Assembly (NCBI RefSeq): GCF_946479755.1
Contig: NZ_CAMLHC010000020.1
Span: forward strand, 1-64,000
DNA: 64,000 nucleotides
Reading direction: 5' to 3'
Origin: an uncultured Chitinophaga sp.
GTDB lineage: Bacteria; Bacteroidota; Bacteroidia; Chitinophagales; Chitinophagaceae
Shown: in pieces, positions 16,660 through 26,484 of the stretch
How the letters are laid out: every line of letters begins with the position of its first letter
How positions within the stretch are numbered: the first letter of the stretch is position 1
The notes under the pieces: model-generated
What the model was told of the DNA's origin: nothing
Database searches by the model: none
What the model saw: only the letters and a program-made list of their open reading frames with translations
Program-made: the position numbers and the translations under genes

Positions 16660-19600
16660 AATTTTTTTGGGGTGATTTTTTAATAACAAATATTACGTTG
16701 GATGTATAACGGGTGTTGTCAATTTCTTCTGCTATAGCGCCATATTTGCCTACCAGGCCGCGTACGTGCGCAGCCGAAAAGAACGATAATTCCTTGTTCT
16801 TCGTTTTATTAAATCCTATAACCCGGGTTGATAAAAACTCTGTAAATCTTGTACCCTCGTGACGTTTGGCTTTGTCAGCATCACCGTCTCTCACCACAAT
16901 TACGCCATCAGGCGTCAGCCGTTCTATGCATTGCTGCAGCAACTGCTCCTGCTCCTCCGGCTGCAGGTAATGCAACACATCACTCAGGATGAAAGCATCG
17001 TATTTTTCGAACGGCGTATCCGCAATATCACCGTGGATAAACTGCAGGTTCTTCGGCTTAGCGTAACAATGGGCCGCAGTAGCTATTTTTTCTTCATCGT
17101 AGTCAATGCCGGTAATATCGCGGCCAGGCGACACATAAGCCAGCATATAGCTCATAAAGCCATATCCACAGCCGATATCAAGGATACGGCCTTCCTGCGG
17201 CAACAAGCGGTTGAACAGCTCATAGTTACGCTCCAGGCTTGTCTTCACCTTCATGTACCATTCCAGCACAGGCCCTTTATAGATGAAATTGTATTTCAGC
17301 TGTTCGCGGAAATAAGAAGGCACTTCTATCTCCTGCCGTAAATTTTCATATTCCTGTTTAAAATAACGGCTGATGGACTTCGTACGGGCGCTGTAGTTAT
17401 CTCCCCAACTCTTGTCGTCCTGCGTGATGCGTGGCAGGTATTTCACTGTTACATGCCCGTCTTTCAGGAGGAAATCGCCTTTAGACATCGTATAGGCCGT
17501 ACCGTGAATAACCATTGGCAGGATGTCCAGCCCCAGCTGTTCGGCAATATAGAAAGCTCCTTTGTGGAAACGTTTAATCACCGGGTCGGGGGAACGGGTG
17601 CCTTCCGGATATACCACAATGGAATATCCTTCTTCCACGCGCGCCCTCAGTTTATCGATAGCCCCTTCCGCTCCGTCGGCCACCGGGTAATAGTCCGCCA
17701 GCCGCACCACGGCGCCGAATACCGGCGAACGCCATACCCACTGGTTCGTCAGCAGGATTACCTTGGGATGCAGCATGGTAGATACAAGAATATCGAGGAA
17801 AGACTGATGGTTGCTGATAATCACCGCCGGTTGCTGCAACTGCTCATTCTCAGGATTGATGATCCGCTTTTTCACATTGGTCATGATATACAGTACACTG
17901 TGCGTATAGGCCGACAGGATACGGTGATACAGCAGTTTCCCTTTTTCTTTGTTGAACGGATTAATGCGGATCAGGATATTGCCCAGCAACGTCATGATCA
18001 GGCAACCGGTGGTGAAGTACATGAAGGAAAACACGGACAATACCCAGCCTTTAAAGGTCCACGGGGCATATCCTTTTTTCACACGGTTGGTGATCAGCCA
18101 GTTGAACAACACCGGTATCATCACCTGCGAAATCAATACTACCGTACCGATACCAATGATGGAAATCAGCGCAATGGACTTCAGCGACGGGTGCTGGGCG
18201 AAGATCAGTACACCCAGTCCCAGGATGGTAGTAATGGCCGACAGGAAAATAGACGATTTGAAAGACGACAGGGTTTTCTTGCCGGTCTTGTATTCCTGCA
18301 ACAGCCCGTCCATCATAAATATGCTGTAATCATCTCCCAAACCAAAGATAAAAGTGGAAAGGATGATGTTAACGATATTAAACTTGATACCTAACAATCC
18401 CATGATACCCAATATCCACACCCAGCTGATAGCCATCGGGATAAAGGTGATCAGCGCCAGTTCTATACGGCCGTAAGACAACAGCAGGGCCAGAAACACC
18501 AGCATAGAAGTCATCCAGGCTATACTGTTGAATTCTTCTTTGATCACTTCCACCAGGCGGTTAGCGGCATATTGCTTGTCCAGTACGGTTGTGTGTGCGT
18601 GCTGGTCGAGGGCGGCATATACTTCTTTCTTACGGGCAGGATCAACTTTCAACAACGTCACAATCCCGGTGCGTCCGTTTTTCTCCATGATAAAATCCCC
18701 CAGGGTACCCTTGCGGAAAGTATCTACATCGGCCCTGGCCATCGGCTGGTAGGAAGTATTCAGCAACGTGGCGAACTTATCGAAAGCAGTAGCACTGAAA
18801 CCCACTTCAGCACCATGCGTGCGGAGCCAGGAGAGCAGCTGCGCCTGTTTTTCAGGGGTCCAGTAATGTTTCCAGCGATCGATGCGCGCCTGCTGTTCTT
18901 TCTCAGACAGCAGCAACGTTTGTACACCGGCGTATTTTTTCACCACGCCTTCCGCCTGTAACTTGCTGATAGCGGGCGTCAGTTGTTCCGTATTTTGCAG
19001 CGCCGCCTCCAGGTTGTCGCCTTCAGACACCACATACACAGATTGCGCAGTATAGGCGTTGATAGCGTTCAAATGCGTTTCTGCAGCTTTCAGTTCCGGC
19101 GACATGAAGTTCATGCGCATCATGTCACTTTCGAAAGACACGTTACGGGCTGTAAAGAAAAACACGATGGTCAGCAGGAAGATAGCCCCTACCAGGTATT
19201 TATTCCGCTCCGGTTTGAGGGCAGAGAAGCGGTCCAGCCAGTTGTCATAGTGCTCCGCTGGTTTGCTGTCGCGTTTGCCCAGCACGATCCAGTGCGGTAA
19301 AAAGATCAGGGAAAACAAGGCGGCGCCTACAAGGCTGAGCGCGGCAAACAGCCCTACATCGCGCAGCATGGGCGAATGCACAAACTGCAAACACAGGAAA
19401 CCGCCAATAGTGGTAAAGCTGCCCAACGTCATGGGCGTGGCCAGGTCGGCAATCACTTCCCTGATATCGTTGGTATGGCGATAGTGGTTGAACACATGCA
19501 GGGAATAGTTTACCGCGATGCCCAGCACCACTGCGCCGGCGCCTAATGCCATCACGGAGATATGCCCTTTGATCAGGTAGATGCAGGCCAGTGAGAAAAG

Positions 19601-20521
19601 ACCGCCGAAGATCACCGGCAGCATCACCAGTACGGGCGCACGTTTCTTCCGGAAGAACAGTCCTATCAGCGCTACCAGCAGCACCACGGTGATACCCTGC
19701 GTCAGCAACGTGTCCTGCCGCAGCTGTGTGGCATTACCGGCGGAAACAGCCGTACCGCCGAAATAGCTGACGCTGACATCCGGATATTGGCGCGACAGGC
19801 TGTCTTTGATAAGGTCCAGTCCTGCCAGGAACTTCGAATTGATTTTCGTAGCACCGGGAGGGTTAGCCGGGGTGATAAACAGCATCAGGTGACGATGATC
19901 TTTCGTCATCACGTAGTTATCATACAGCTCAAAATGATCGTCGTACTGAAGGTGTTGCAGCTTTTTGATGCCTATCCAGGAAATGCCCACCGGGTCGACC
20001 TGTATCACCCGCTTCAGCACCAGGCCGGCAGGAGATATCAGTGTATTGTAGTCATACTGCAGGGAACGTTGCAGCTGTTCCGGCGCGAGCAGACTGTCAA
20101 TTTTCGTATAGTCATCAGCCTCGAGGAAAACGGGCAGGTTCTGCTGGATGAGGTTCATCATCCCCATGACCTGTGCGTCTTCTGTCTGTCCCTGTATCTG
20201 CCGGATATAAGGCGATAGTTGATTACCCGCGGAAGCCACCAGGGAAGCGGCACAGGCGGTAAGACTATCCGGCACGGGCGCTTTGGTGGTATCTTTCTGT
20301 GACAGCGTCACCACCAGTTTATCCGCGAATTTGGAATCCTGGAAAACCTGTTGCAGCTTATCCAGTTTCCGGTCCTGCGGCAGTATTTTGGTAATATCTT
20401 CTTCCAGCCTGATACGCGATGCTAAAAAACCAACCAGTACAAAGCTGACGATGGTGCAACACCACAACGCGAGTTTGTGCCGGTCAAAAAAGTTATAGAT
20501 CGCTACGAAAAGACTGCTCAT
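16646..20521 (-). CDS. Trifunctional MMPL exporter / PlsC acyltransferase / methyltransferase
   Basis: One 1291-aa protein with three parts. Residues 1 to about 830 form an RND/MMPL exporter with two sets of membrane segments separated by large periplasmic loops. About 880-1060 is a PlsC-type acyltransferase with NHQSFLD (904-910) and PEGTRS (972-977). About 1085-1285 is a class I SAM methyltransferase with ILDIGCGYGFM (about 1113-1123). In proteobacterial aryl-polyene clusters these functions are separate genes; the fused form is known from Bacteroidota pigment clusters. Likely roles are pigment export and attachment to a lipid anchor in the membrane. The gene starts at ATG 20521. Confidence 0.9.
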   Translation of the reverse strand: MSSLFVAIYNFFDRHKLALWCCTIVSFVLVGFLASRIRLEEDITKILPQDRKLDKLQQVFQDSKFADKLVVTLSQKDTTKAPVPDSLTACAASLVASAGNQLSPYIRQIQGQTEDAQVMGMMNLIQQNLPVFLEADDYTKIDSLLAPEQLQRSLQYDYNTLISPAGLVLKRVIQVDPVGISWIGIKKLQHLQYDDHFELYDNYVMTKDHRHLMLFITPANPPGATKINSKFLAGLDLIKDSLSRQYPDVSVSYFGGTAVSAGNATQLRQDTLLTQGITVVLLVALIGLFFRKKRAPVLVMLPVIFGGLFSLACIYLIKGHISVMALGAGAVVLGIAVNYSLHVFNHYRHTNDIREVIADLATPMTLGSFTTIGGFLCLQFVHSPMLRDVGLFAALSLVGAALFSLIFLPHWIVLGKRDSKPAEHYDNWLDRFSALKPERNKYLVGAIFLLTIVFFFTARNVSFESDMMRMNFMSPELKAAETHLNAINAYTAQSVYVVSEGDNLEAALQNTEQLTPAISKLQAEGVVKKYAGVQTLLLSEKEQQARIDRWKHYWTPEKQAQLLSWLRTHGAEVGFSATAFDKFATLLNTSYQPMARADVDTFRKGTLGDFIMEKNGRTGIVTLLKVDPARKKEVYAALDQHAHTTVLDKQYAANRLVEVIKEEFNSIAWMTSMLVFLALLLSYGRIELALITFIPMAISWVWILGIMGLLGIKFNIVNIILSTFIFGLGDDYSIFMMDGLLQEYKTGKKTLSSFKSSIFLSAITTILGLGVLIFAQHPSLKSIALISIIGIGTVVLISQVMIPVLFNWLITNRVKKGYAPWTFKGWVLSVFSFMYFTTGCLIMTLLGNILIRINPFNKEKGKLLYHRILSAYTHSVLYIMTNVKKRIINPENEQLQQPAVIISNHQSFLDILVSTMLHPKVILLTNQWVWRSPVFGAVVRLADYYPVADGAEGAIDKLRARVEEGYSIVVYPEGTRSPDPVIKRFHKGAFYIAEQLGLDILPMVIHGTAYTMSKGDFLLKDGHVTVKYLPRITQDDKSWGDNYSARTKSISRYFKQEYENLRQEIEVPSYFREQLKYNFIYKGPVLEWYMKVKTSLERNYELFNRLLPQEGRILDIGCGYGFMSYMLAYVSPGRDITGIDYDEEKIATAAHCYAKPKNLQFIHGDIADTPFEKYDAFILSDVLHYLQPEEQEQLLQQCIERLTPDGVIVVRDGDADKAKRHEGTRFTEFLSTRVIGFNKTKNKELSFFSAAHVRGLVGKYGAIAEEIDNTRYTSNVIFVIKKSPQKNYAEL

Positions 20522-20530
20522 ATGTGATTC

Positions 20531-20559
20531 AATTACGAATTACGAATGACGAATTACGA
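20531..20559. repeat. ATTACGAAT repeat copy
   Basis: Three near-tandem copies of AATTACGAAT / GACGAATTACGA fill the gap between the glycosyltransferase stop and the exporter start. The same word recurs at 31387-31461, 35984-36011, 37679-37687 and 55661-55675, always between genes. Confidence 0.7.
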
Positions 20560-20595
20560 TTGGGGAGCCAGTAGTAATAGATAATTCGTAAGTAT

Positions 20596-21780
20596 TTATT
20601 TGTTTTTTCTGAATATGGCCAATAATATATAACTGATCGCCCAGGCTGCCAGTCCGCCGGCAATGGCCAGTGTAATGGCGCCGAAAACATATTGCAGCAG
20701 GTTGTCTCTTACCGCCGCTACGGAGATCTGTTTATCAAACAACAGGTCTTTGGCTGATCTTCCCATCCATACTTTCCCTGCCAGGAAACTGAAAAAAATC
20801 ACGAAGGGCGTTAAGGGTGGTGTGCTCACATGGGCTGCCAGGAACACCAGCGCTTTATTGAGCTTTAGTTTAACGGATAGCAGGAAAGCTACCAGCAGCT
20901 GAAATCCCCATATGGGCACGATGCCCATAAACACACCCAGGCCTATGGCAGCGGCTTTACGCGCATTGGATTCATCCGCCTTCAGTATCTCTTCCTTCCA
21001 CATCTTTTTCCAGTTCTCCTTTTTCAGCATCCACAGAAAGAGGTCGCGTGGCTTGATGTACAGGAAGGTAATAAGTACCAGTACGGTATTTAATACGCTG
21101 ATACGCGAAAAATCCCGGAACGGGCGGAAGTGGGATATCCTTTCCTCCGCGGGCGGATAATACACCTTCACCGGCGTCCAGTCTATTTTTACGCCTTTCC
21201 AGGCGCTGCGCACCAGCACTTCTATTTCAAATTCATATTTGCTGCACCACCAGCGGGTACGGCCCATGCGGCGCAAGGGGTACAACCGGTAGCCCGATTG
21301 GGTGTCCGGCCCCTTCAGCCCTGTTTCCACATAAAACCAGAAGTTGGAAAACTTGTTGGCAAAAGTGTTTTTGCCGGGCATGTTTTCTTCGTTCAGGTTA
21401 CGGGCGCCTATCACCAGCGTATCGGGATGGGTGCTGATTTTCTCCAGCATACCCGGCAGATCGGAGGCAAAATGCTGTCCGTCCGCGTCCATCGTGATCA
21501 CGTAGTCATATCCCTGCGCCAGCGCATATTCAAAACCACGGCGGAGGGCAATGCCTTTACCACGGTTAGGGTTATACGACACTTTGTGAAGGGCGGGATA
21601 TTTTTCAAGAATAGCGCTGGTATGGTCTGTAGCGCCGTCATTCACGACAATCACATGTGAAGTATAGGTCAGCACGCCTTTGACTACCTCTTCCAGCGTA
21701 GTGGCATTGTTGTAGGTAGGTATGAGCACCGCGGCGCGGTGACGCTCAAAATGGTCGTTATGTGTGCTGTTGGTTGTCAC
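20596..21780 (-). CDS. Family 2 glycosyltransferase with DUF2062 tail
   Basis: A 394-aa protein. The N-terminal half is a DPM1-like GT-A glycosyltransferase: AVLIPTYNNATTLEEVV, VVNDGATDHT, and the metal-binding TMDADGQH. The C-terminal half has membrane segments and the DUF2062 pattern (GLGVFMGIVPIWGFQLLVAF, HVSTPPLTPF). It starts with GTG 21780, directly abutting the dehydratase stop. Similar proteins occupy the ApeJ position in aryl-polyene clusters, probably glycosylating the lipid or polyene product at the inner membrane. Donor and acceptor are unknown. Confidence 0.87.
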   Translation of the reverse strand: MTTNSTHNDHFERHRAAVLIPTYNNATTLEEVVKGVLTYTSHVIVVNDGATDHTSAILEKYPALHKVSYNPNRGKGIALRRGFEYALAQGYDYVITMDADGQHFASDLPGMLEKISTHPDTLVIGARNLNEENMPGKNTFANKFSNFWFYVETGLKGPDTQSGYRLYPLRRMGRTRWWCSKYEFEIEVLVRSAWKGVKIDWTPVKVYYPPAEERISHFRPFRDFSRISVLNTVLVLITFLYIKPRDLFLWMLKKENWKKMWKEEILKADESNARKAAAIGLGVFMGIVPIWGFQLLVAFLLSVKLKLNKALVFLAAHVSTPPLTPFVIFFSFLAGKVWMGRSAKDLLFDKQISVAAVRDNLLQYVFGAITLAIAGGLAAWAISYILLAIFRKNK

Positions 21781-22143
21781 TTACTTAAATACTCCCTGAA
21801 ATTTCATAAATGTGGTGGCTTCCTTTTTCAGGGTAGCGTTCACTTTCCATCCTCCGTTCTCTTCCGCTTTATACGTCAGGCTTACATCCACCTGCGGCTG
21901 CTGCACCGGGTCTATCATATTCAGGAACTTCATCAGACCGGCCTTCTGCAGCAATACTTTCTGTTGCACGGCATCTTCCAGCGTTTCCGTGATGATCTGC
22001 ATCATACATACGCCTGGCACTACCGGCTGTTCCGGAAAGTGGCCGCCGAAAATAGGATGCGCCGCATTCAGTTCCAGGGTGAGGTTTACCTGGCCTTCTT
22101 CATTTGCGATGGTGGTTATGTTATAAAAGTTTCCTTTCAGCAT
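21781..22143 (-). CDS. ApeI-like hot-dog dehydratase
   Basis: A 120-aa single hot-dog domain. The motif HPIFGGHFPEQPVVPGVCMM is that of FabA/FabZ-type 3-hydroxyacyl-ACP dehydratases, with the catalytic His in GGHFP. In the cluster it would remove water after each reduction round, building the conjugated double bonds. It is distinct from the second dehydratase at 32199-32627, as in Ape clusters where two types (ApeI and ApeP) coexist. Confidence 0.87.
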   Translation of the reverse strand: MLKGNFYNITTIANEEGQVNLTLELNAAHPIFGGHFPEQPVVPGVCMMQIITETLEDAVQQKVLLQKAGLMKFLNMIDPVQQPQVDVSLTYKAEENGGWKVNATLKKEATTFMKFQGVFK

Positions 22144-22206
22144 TTTGATATTTTGATATGTTGATATTGTTGTTTTCGGGCAACGTTCTTCTGCTCTGCA
22201 ACGTCT

Positions 22207-22845
22207 TTATTTCTTCACCGTTTTCTGCAGCGAGATATTGAACCGGAAGTGCTGATGCTCGATACGGACCGTATCCGGTGTACCTTGTGTATAATGCTCC
22301 ATCCACACTTTCACCACCGGTTTACGCTTAGAGGATTTCTCAATGCGTACCAACTGCGTACAGGCGGTATCCGTGATATAGTAGTTGTTGCCTTTGGCAG
22401 TGGGCACTACGGTGTAACGGTACCGGTTATCCCTAGCCACATGTGCCTCACGCAGGTCGGGGCGCAGCAGCACCAGTTCAAAATCCTGCCGCAACGTCGT
22501 CACCACCGCCTTTTTATCCATTTTGGGCAACAGGTAATGTTTCGTAAAATTCCCCTGTTTGTCAAATTCAAAATCAAAAAATTTGAATCCCATCTCGTTG
22601 GCAAACACTACGCGAAGGCTGCTGTCGGGCATCTGCTTAAAAAACAGCAGTCCGCTCAGGTGATGCTTCAGGATATTGACCTGTGTACTGTACAACGTAG
22701 CATCGAAGGCAGGGCTGAACTGCCGTATGCAGTCCACATTCCCTTCCCTGCGCTGTAGTCCTTTATAAACGGAAGTACAGCTGGTCAGCAACACGCATAA
22801 CAGTACGCTATTTAACCATAAATACCGCATCCGGAATATTCGCAT
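22207..22845 (-). CDS. Cluster-associated lipoprotein of unknown function
   Basis: A 212-aa exported lipoprotein: MRYLWLNSVLLCVLLTSC gives a lipobox LLTSC. The start is ATG 22845 or, equally well for the signal, ATG 22830. Its first 38 bases overlap the end of the LolA-like gene. The mature part is beta-rich with no motif I know. Aryl-polyene clusters contain a DUF3261 lipoprotein (ApeN) next to the LolA-like carrier (ApeL), and this gene holds that position; a LolB-like acceptor role in moving the product to the outer membrane is an inference from that order. Confidence 0.7.
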   Translation of the reverse strand: MRIFRMRYLWLNSVLLCVLLTSCTSVYKGLQRREGNVDCIRQFSPAFDATLYSTQVNILKHHLSGLLFFKQMPDSSLRVVFANEMGFKFFDFEFDKQGNFTKHYLLPKMDKKAVVTTLRQDFELVLLRPDLREAHVARDNRYRYTVVPTAKGNNYYITDTACTQLVRIEKSSKRKPVVKVWMEHYTQGTPDTVRIEHQHFRFNISLQKTVKK

Positions 22846-23440
22846 TCACTTGTTTATGTAAAAAACTGATGTTGGTATCATCACCGGACGGTTCTGCCAT
22901 CGTGATGCTCGCTACGGTAAAATCTTTTTTATCTACCAGCAGGGTGATCATCTTAAAATAGCCGGCCATGGCCTTGTTGACAGGTACCATCTCCAGGCGG
23001 TAGTGCTGCGCATTTTCAAACGCTTTGGTGGTAAAGTCTGTATTGTCCAGCACGGTGCCACGTACACAGTCGACCGTTATTTTATTGATCTGTTCAAACA
23101 GCTTGTTGCTTTTACCAGACACCTTGCTTTCTTTCTGGGCGTCTTTGATGCGGATATCTTTTCCGTTCATTACCAGCAGGTAATAGGAAGGCTGCTGGTA
23201 TTCCATGCGGACTTTATTTTCCCGCTTGAACCAGAACCTTCCTTTCGATACAATTTTATCGGAGAGCATGCTCAGGTTCTTTTCCTGCACAAAATCGCAC
23301 TGAATACTCTGTGTCTGCTGCGCGGCTTTGGCAAATTCCTTTTTCACGGCCGACAGGTCTGTCACCGGTTTAAAGCCGGACTGTGCCTGCAATTGCAGCG
23401 ACAGCAGGGAGATCAGGCATATCATTATCCATTTACACAT
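22808..23440 (-). CDS. LolA-like outer-membrane lipoprotein carrier
   Basis: A 210-aa periplasmic protein with signal peptide MCKWIMICLISLLSLQLQAQ. The mature part has the LolA pattern: TQSIQCDFVQEKNLSML, KGRFWFKRENKVRMEYQQP, then YYLLVMNGKDIRI. LolA proteins ferry lipidated cargo through the periplasm in a hydrophobic cleft. Within the pigment cluster it corresponds to ApeL and probably carries the finished lipid-like pigment to the outer membrane. Its start overlaps the deacetylase stop by 8 nt. Confidence 0.87.
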   Translation of the reverse strand: MCKWIMICLISLLSLQLQAQSGFKPVTDLSAVKKEFAKAAQQTQSIQCDFVQEKNLSMLSDKIVSKGRFWFKRENKVRMEYQQPSYYLLVMNGKDIRIKDAQKESKVSGKSNKLFEQINKITVDCVRGTVLDNTDFTTKAFENAQHYRLEMVPVNKAMAGYFKMITLLVDKKDFTVASITMAEPSGDDTNISFLHKQVNANIPDAVFMVK

Positions 23441-24215
23441 AAGCTGGCACTTTTAACATTTTATCCATTCTTTCCAGCCGGTAACCTTCCGCTTTGATGG
23501 CGCTGATCAGCCGGGGCAGGATACTGGCGGTGATGCTGCAGGTATCATGTAACAGGATCACAGCACCGGGATGCAGTTCCGACATGATTTTCTGCAGTAG
23601 TTTATTTTCATCTGTGGCTACGGTGTCCATAGAGCGGATGCTCCAGCCCACCGGCACGTAGTTGTTCCTTTTGATGGCCCTTGCCAGGTTGGGATTGGTG
23701 ACCCCGTATGGCGGGCGGAAAAGGCGCGGCTGTAGCCCGGTAGCGTTGATGGTCACGGTGTCCATCTTTTCCATGTCCTTTCCCATGGAGCTGCTGGTGT
23801 GCATATCGAACCAGAAATCATGGGAATAGGTATGGTTACCGATCATATGCCCTTCTGCGTGTATCCGTTGCAGTAAGTGAGCGTTACCTTCAACGTTTTT
23901 CCCGATGCAGAAGAAAGCGGCTTTCACCTGGTGTTCCTCAAGGATATCGAGGATCAGTGGGGTGTGCGTGGCTTCGGGCCCGTCGTCAAAGGAGAGCGCC
24001 ACCACGTTTTCGGTGGTTGGTGCAGCGCAGACGGTTTTGATGAAAAAGCCGGAGCGGATGTTCATAGCGCCTCTGACGTAAAAAGGCAACAACAACAGCG
24101 GCGGCGCTATCAGCCACCAGAGCGACAAAGACGGGTACAGGCCGGACAACCTGATGCCCAGCAGTACGGCTATGCCCGCGATGATGATGATATTTGCAGT
24201 CCGGCTATTCAACAT
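23433..24215 (-). CDS. Membrane-anchored polysaccharide deacetylase (NodB) family protein
   Basis: A 260-aa protein with two N-terminal hydrophobic segments followed by a NodB homology domain: ALSFDDGPEATHTP (motif 1, catalytic Asp pair), GHMIGNHTYSHDF (motif 2, metal His residues), LFRPPYG (motif 3) and VILLHD (motif 5). Such enzymes remove acetyl groups from polysaccharides or, in some pathways, act on small N- or O-acetyl substrates. It overlaps the CLF-like gene by 11 nt, so it belongs to the cluster. Its role in pigment formation is not established. Confidence 0.87.
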   Translation of the reverse strand: MLNSRTANIIIIAGIAVLLGIRLSGLYPSLSLWWLIAPPLLLLPFYVRGAMNIRSGFFIKTVCAAPTTENVVALSFDDGPEATHTPLILDILEEHQVKAAFFCIGKNVEGNAHLLQRIHAEGHMIGNHTYSHDFWFDMHTSSSMGKDMEKMDTVTINATGLQPRLFRPPYGVTNPNLARAIKRNNYVPVGWSIRSMDTVATDENKLLQKIMSELHPGAVILLHDTCSITASILPRLISAIKAEGYRLERMDKMLKVPAYV

Positions 24216-25275
24216 GAGAGAGCAGAACGAGGGAATGATGCGTACCCTGGTGATGGTTATACAATAATATTTTTTTGATGCTGCGGGGCGCCTGGCCGTA
24301 GAACATGGCTGCGTCGGGCACTGCCTGGTCTGCCAGGATGCCGTTGGCCAGCCACATGCCGAAACCGGCGGCTGTCGGGTATTCTCCGCAGAGGTGTTTG
24401 AAGCTGGCTTCCGGGTGTTCGGGGAAGAGCGCTTCCACTACTTCTTCATAAATTTCATCCTGCTCGATGTCACCGTTTCTGCCGGTGACCAGCAGGTCAA
24501 TATCGTCGGGGGTACAGTTATTGTCTTCGAGGAACTTCATGATATGGCCGATCACTTCTCCTTCCCACATGGGTTTGTAGAGGGTGCTGATACCGGTGAG
24601 TTCCGCAGCGGTATTGGCTCCCGGTTGTGTGCCCAGGGTAAAGAAAGCGGCGCCTTCGCCGGCGATCGTACCGCGGGAAGGGCTGTTCAGCAGCTCCATG
24701 GTTTTCACCGGCTCTTTTTTATACAGCCCGAAGCGGGACAGTATCTGGTAGCTGTGCGATGTCAGTTCATCCAGTCCGCCCACCAGTATTTGTTGCGCGC
24801 TGCCTTCGCGGAGCATCATGATGGTGTCCAGCAGGGCGTTTTCAAATGAGAATCCGCGGTGTACGAACGTGTTGTTATAGGCGTTGCAGCCCAGCAGCAG
24901 CGCTATCTGTCCGCCTACCGTATTATGTGTGCTCTGGATAAAAGCAGTGGGCGTCAGCATTTCTTCCTGCTGATTCACCATTTTGGTGAGGAATACGCCG
25001 GTATCGTCCAGGCAGCCGTAGGCAGTGCCCGTTACAATGGCGTCCGGCATGGTAACGCCGGCAGCCTGCAGGCTGAGGTTGGCCGCGCCAACACCCATTT
25101 TCACCACACGGCTCATGCGGCGGATCTGTTTTACGTCGATCCACTGTTTGTAATCCGGATCTACCGTTGCCAGCTTCACCTGCTCATATTCGCGCAGATT
25201 GGCCAGCAGAGGGCCTCCTGCCGCAGTTTCCTGCGGAGAAATACAACCGGCGCCGTTTATATAGATGCTCAACAT
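24205..25275 (-). CDS. Ketosynthase-like chain length factor (active site lost)
   Basis: A 356-aa thiolase-fold protein related to beta-ketoacyl-ACP synthases. The segment where the catalytic cysteine is expected reads NTFVHRGFSFENAL with no Cys, and the two catalytic histidine motifs (HGT and GHT) are also missing (LVTGRNGD; LCGEYPTAAG). This is the pattern of a chain length factor that dimerises with an active ketosynthase. The likely partner is the adjacent synthase at 25291-26484, 15 nt upstream, as in the ApeC-ApeO pair. Function is inferred from that pairing. Confidence 0.8.
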   Translation of the reverse strand: MLSIYINGAGCISPQETAAGGPLLANLREYEQVKLATVDPDYKQWIDVKQIRRMSRVVKMGVGAANLSLQAAGVTMPDAIVTGTAYGCLDDTGVFLTKMVNQQEEMLTPTAFIQSTHNTVGGQIALLLGCNAYNNTFVHRGFSFENALLDTIMMLREGSAQQILVGGLDELTSHSYQILSRFGLYKKEPVKTMELLNSPSRGTIAGEGAAFFTLGTQPGANTAAELTGISTLYKPMWEGEVIGHIMKFLEDNNCTPDDIDLLVTGRNGDIEQDEIYEEVVEALFPEHPEASFKHLCGEYPTAAGFGMWLANGILADQAVPDAAMFYGQAPRSIKKILLYNHHQGTHHSLVLLSHVE

Positions 25276-25290
25276 AATCTCATTTAATCA

Positions 25291-26484
25291 CTAAAAGCTG
25301 GAAAAAACCAGGCTGGAACAGTTACCACCAAAACCGAAGGAGTTAGACATCACATGGCGGAGGTCATTTCCTTCAGACCAGGTGGTAGCCGGTGCAAACG
25401 GCAGTTCCTTCATCTGGTGTTCAAAACGTGCGTTGGGATAGATGATCCCTTCTTTCACCGCCACGGCCGACAATACCGCTTCAATACCACCGCTGGCGCC
25501 CAGGGTATGCCCTGTAAACGATTTGGTGGAGCTCATGGCCGGGAAATACGGCGCAAAGAGGCGGTTGATGGCGATGCCTTCCGACACATCGTTGTTACCC
25601 GTACCGGTGCCATGCAGGTTGATGTACCCGATCTGCTGTGGTTGCAACCCGCTCATGTCCAGCGCACCTTTCATCGCCAGGTAATTGCCCGTGCCGTCGG
25701 GCGAGGAAGCCGTCTGGTGATAGGCATCGTTGGCGTTGGCAAAGCCGCTGAGGCGGCACCATGGCTGCAGCTGGGCAGCCAGGCTGTCGGACACCAGCAC
25801 CACGTAACCGGCGCCTTCGCCCAGATTAAGCCCGGTGCGGGTTTCATCGAAGGGGCGGCAAGGCTGCTGATCGAGGATCATGAGAGTGTTAAAGCCGTTG
25901 AGCGTAAAGCGGGTCAGCGAGTCTGTGCCGCCGGCGATCACTACGTCCACAATATTGTTGCGTATCAGGCGATAGCCGTACATCAGCGCGTTAGCGCCGG
26001 ATGAACAGGCCGTGCTGATGGTAGACACATGGTGACGGACGCCCATGGCATCGGCCACTATTTCGGTGATGCTGCCGCATTCGTGGTGCATCACCTGCTG
26101 CAGCCGCCCTTTGCGGTTGTCTGCCAGGTATTCCGCGAAAAAGTCTTCCGTTTTGTCCATGCCTCCTACCGTATTGCCGGACACCAGTCCCACGCGGTAG
26201 CGGGAGATATCGCCCAAACCGGACGATTGCCACGCTTCCCTGGCAGCGATCAGGCTGAGGAGGGCTGTGCGGCTGATATTTTCAGGCAACCCGGCCATAT
26301 CGGCCAGCATGTCGTTATCAGCTTTCACCTCCGCTACGGGGAAGGTGTTACGGTGCACGGATGACAGGTATTTCATGGCACCCATGCCCGGTCGCATCTC
26401 ACGGAAAGCCTGCAGGCTCTCCCGTAAGTTCAGGCCTATGCCGCTGATGACGCCGCCACCCGCTATCCACACCTTTTCACTCAT
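25291..26484 (-). CDS. Beta-ketoacyl-ACP synthase (KAS I/II type)
   Basis: A 397-aa condensing enzyme with a complete active site: STACSSGANAL (Cys160), NLHGTGTGNND and SFTGHTLGASGG. It catalyses decarboxylative condensation of malonyl-ACP with the growing polyene chain. The start ATG overlaps the ACP stop by 4 nt and the CLF-like gene follows, so ACP, KS and CLF form a tight sub-operon comparable to type II polyketide minimal genes. Confidence 0.92.
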   Translation of the reverse strand: MSEKVWIAGGGVISGIGLNLRESLQAFREMRPGMGAMKYLSSVHRNTFPVAEVKADNDMLADMAGLPENISRTALLSLIAAREAWQSSGLGDISRYRVGLVSGNTVGGMDKTEDFFAEYLADNRKGRLQQVMHHECGSITEIVADAMGVRHHVSTISTACSSGANALMYGYRLIRNNIVDVVIAGGTDSLTRFTLNGFNTLMILDQQPCRPFDETRTGLNLGEGAGYVVLVSDSLAAQLQPWCRLSGFANANDAYHQTASSPDGTGNYLAMKGALDMSGLQPQQIGYINLHGTGTGNNDVSEGIAINRLFAPYFPAMSSTKSFTGHTLGASGGIEAVLSAVAVKEGIIYPNARFEHQMKELPFAPATTWSEGNDLRHVMSNSFGFGGNCSSLVFSSF

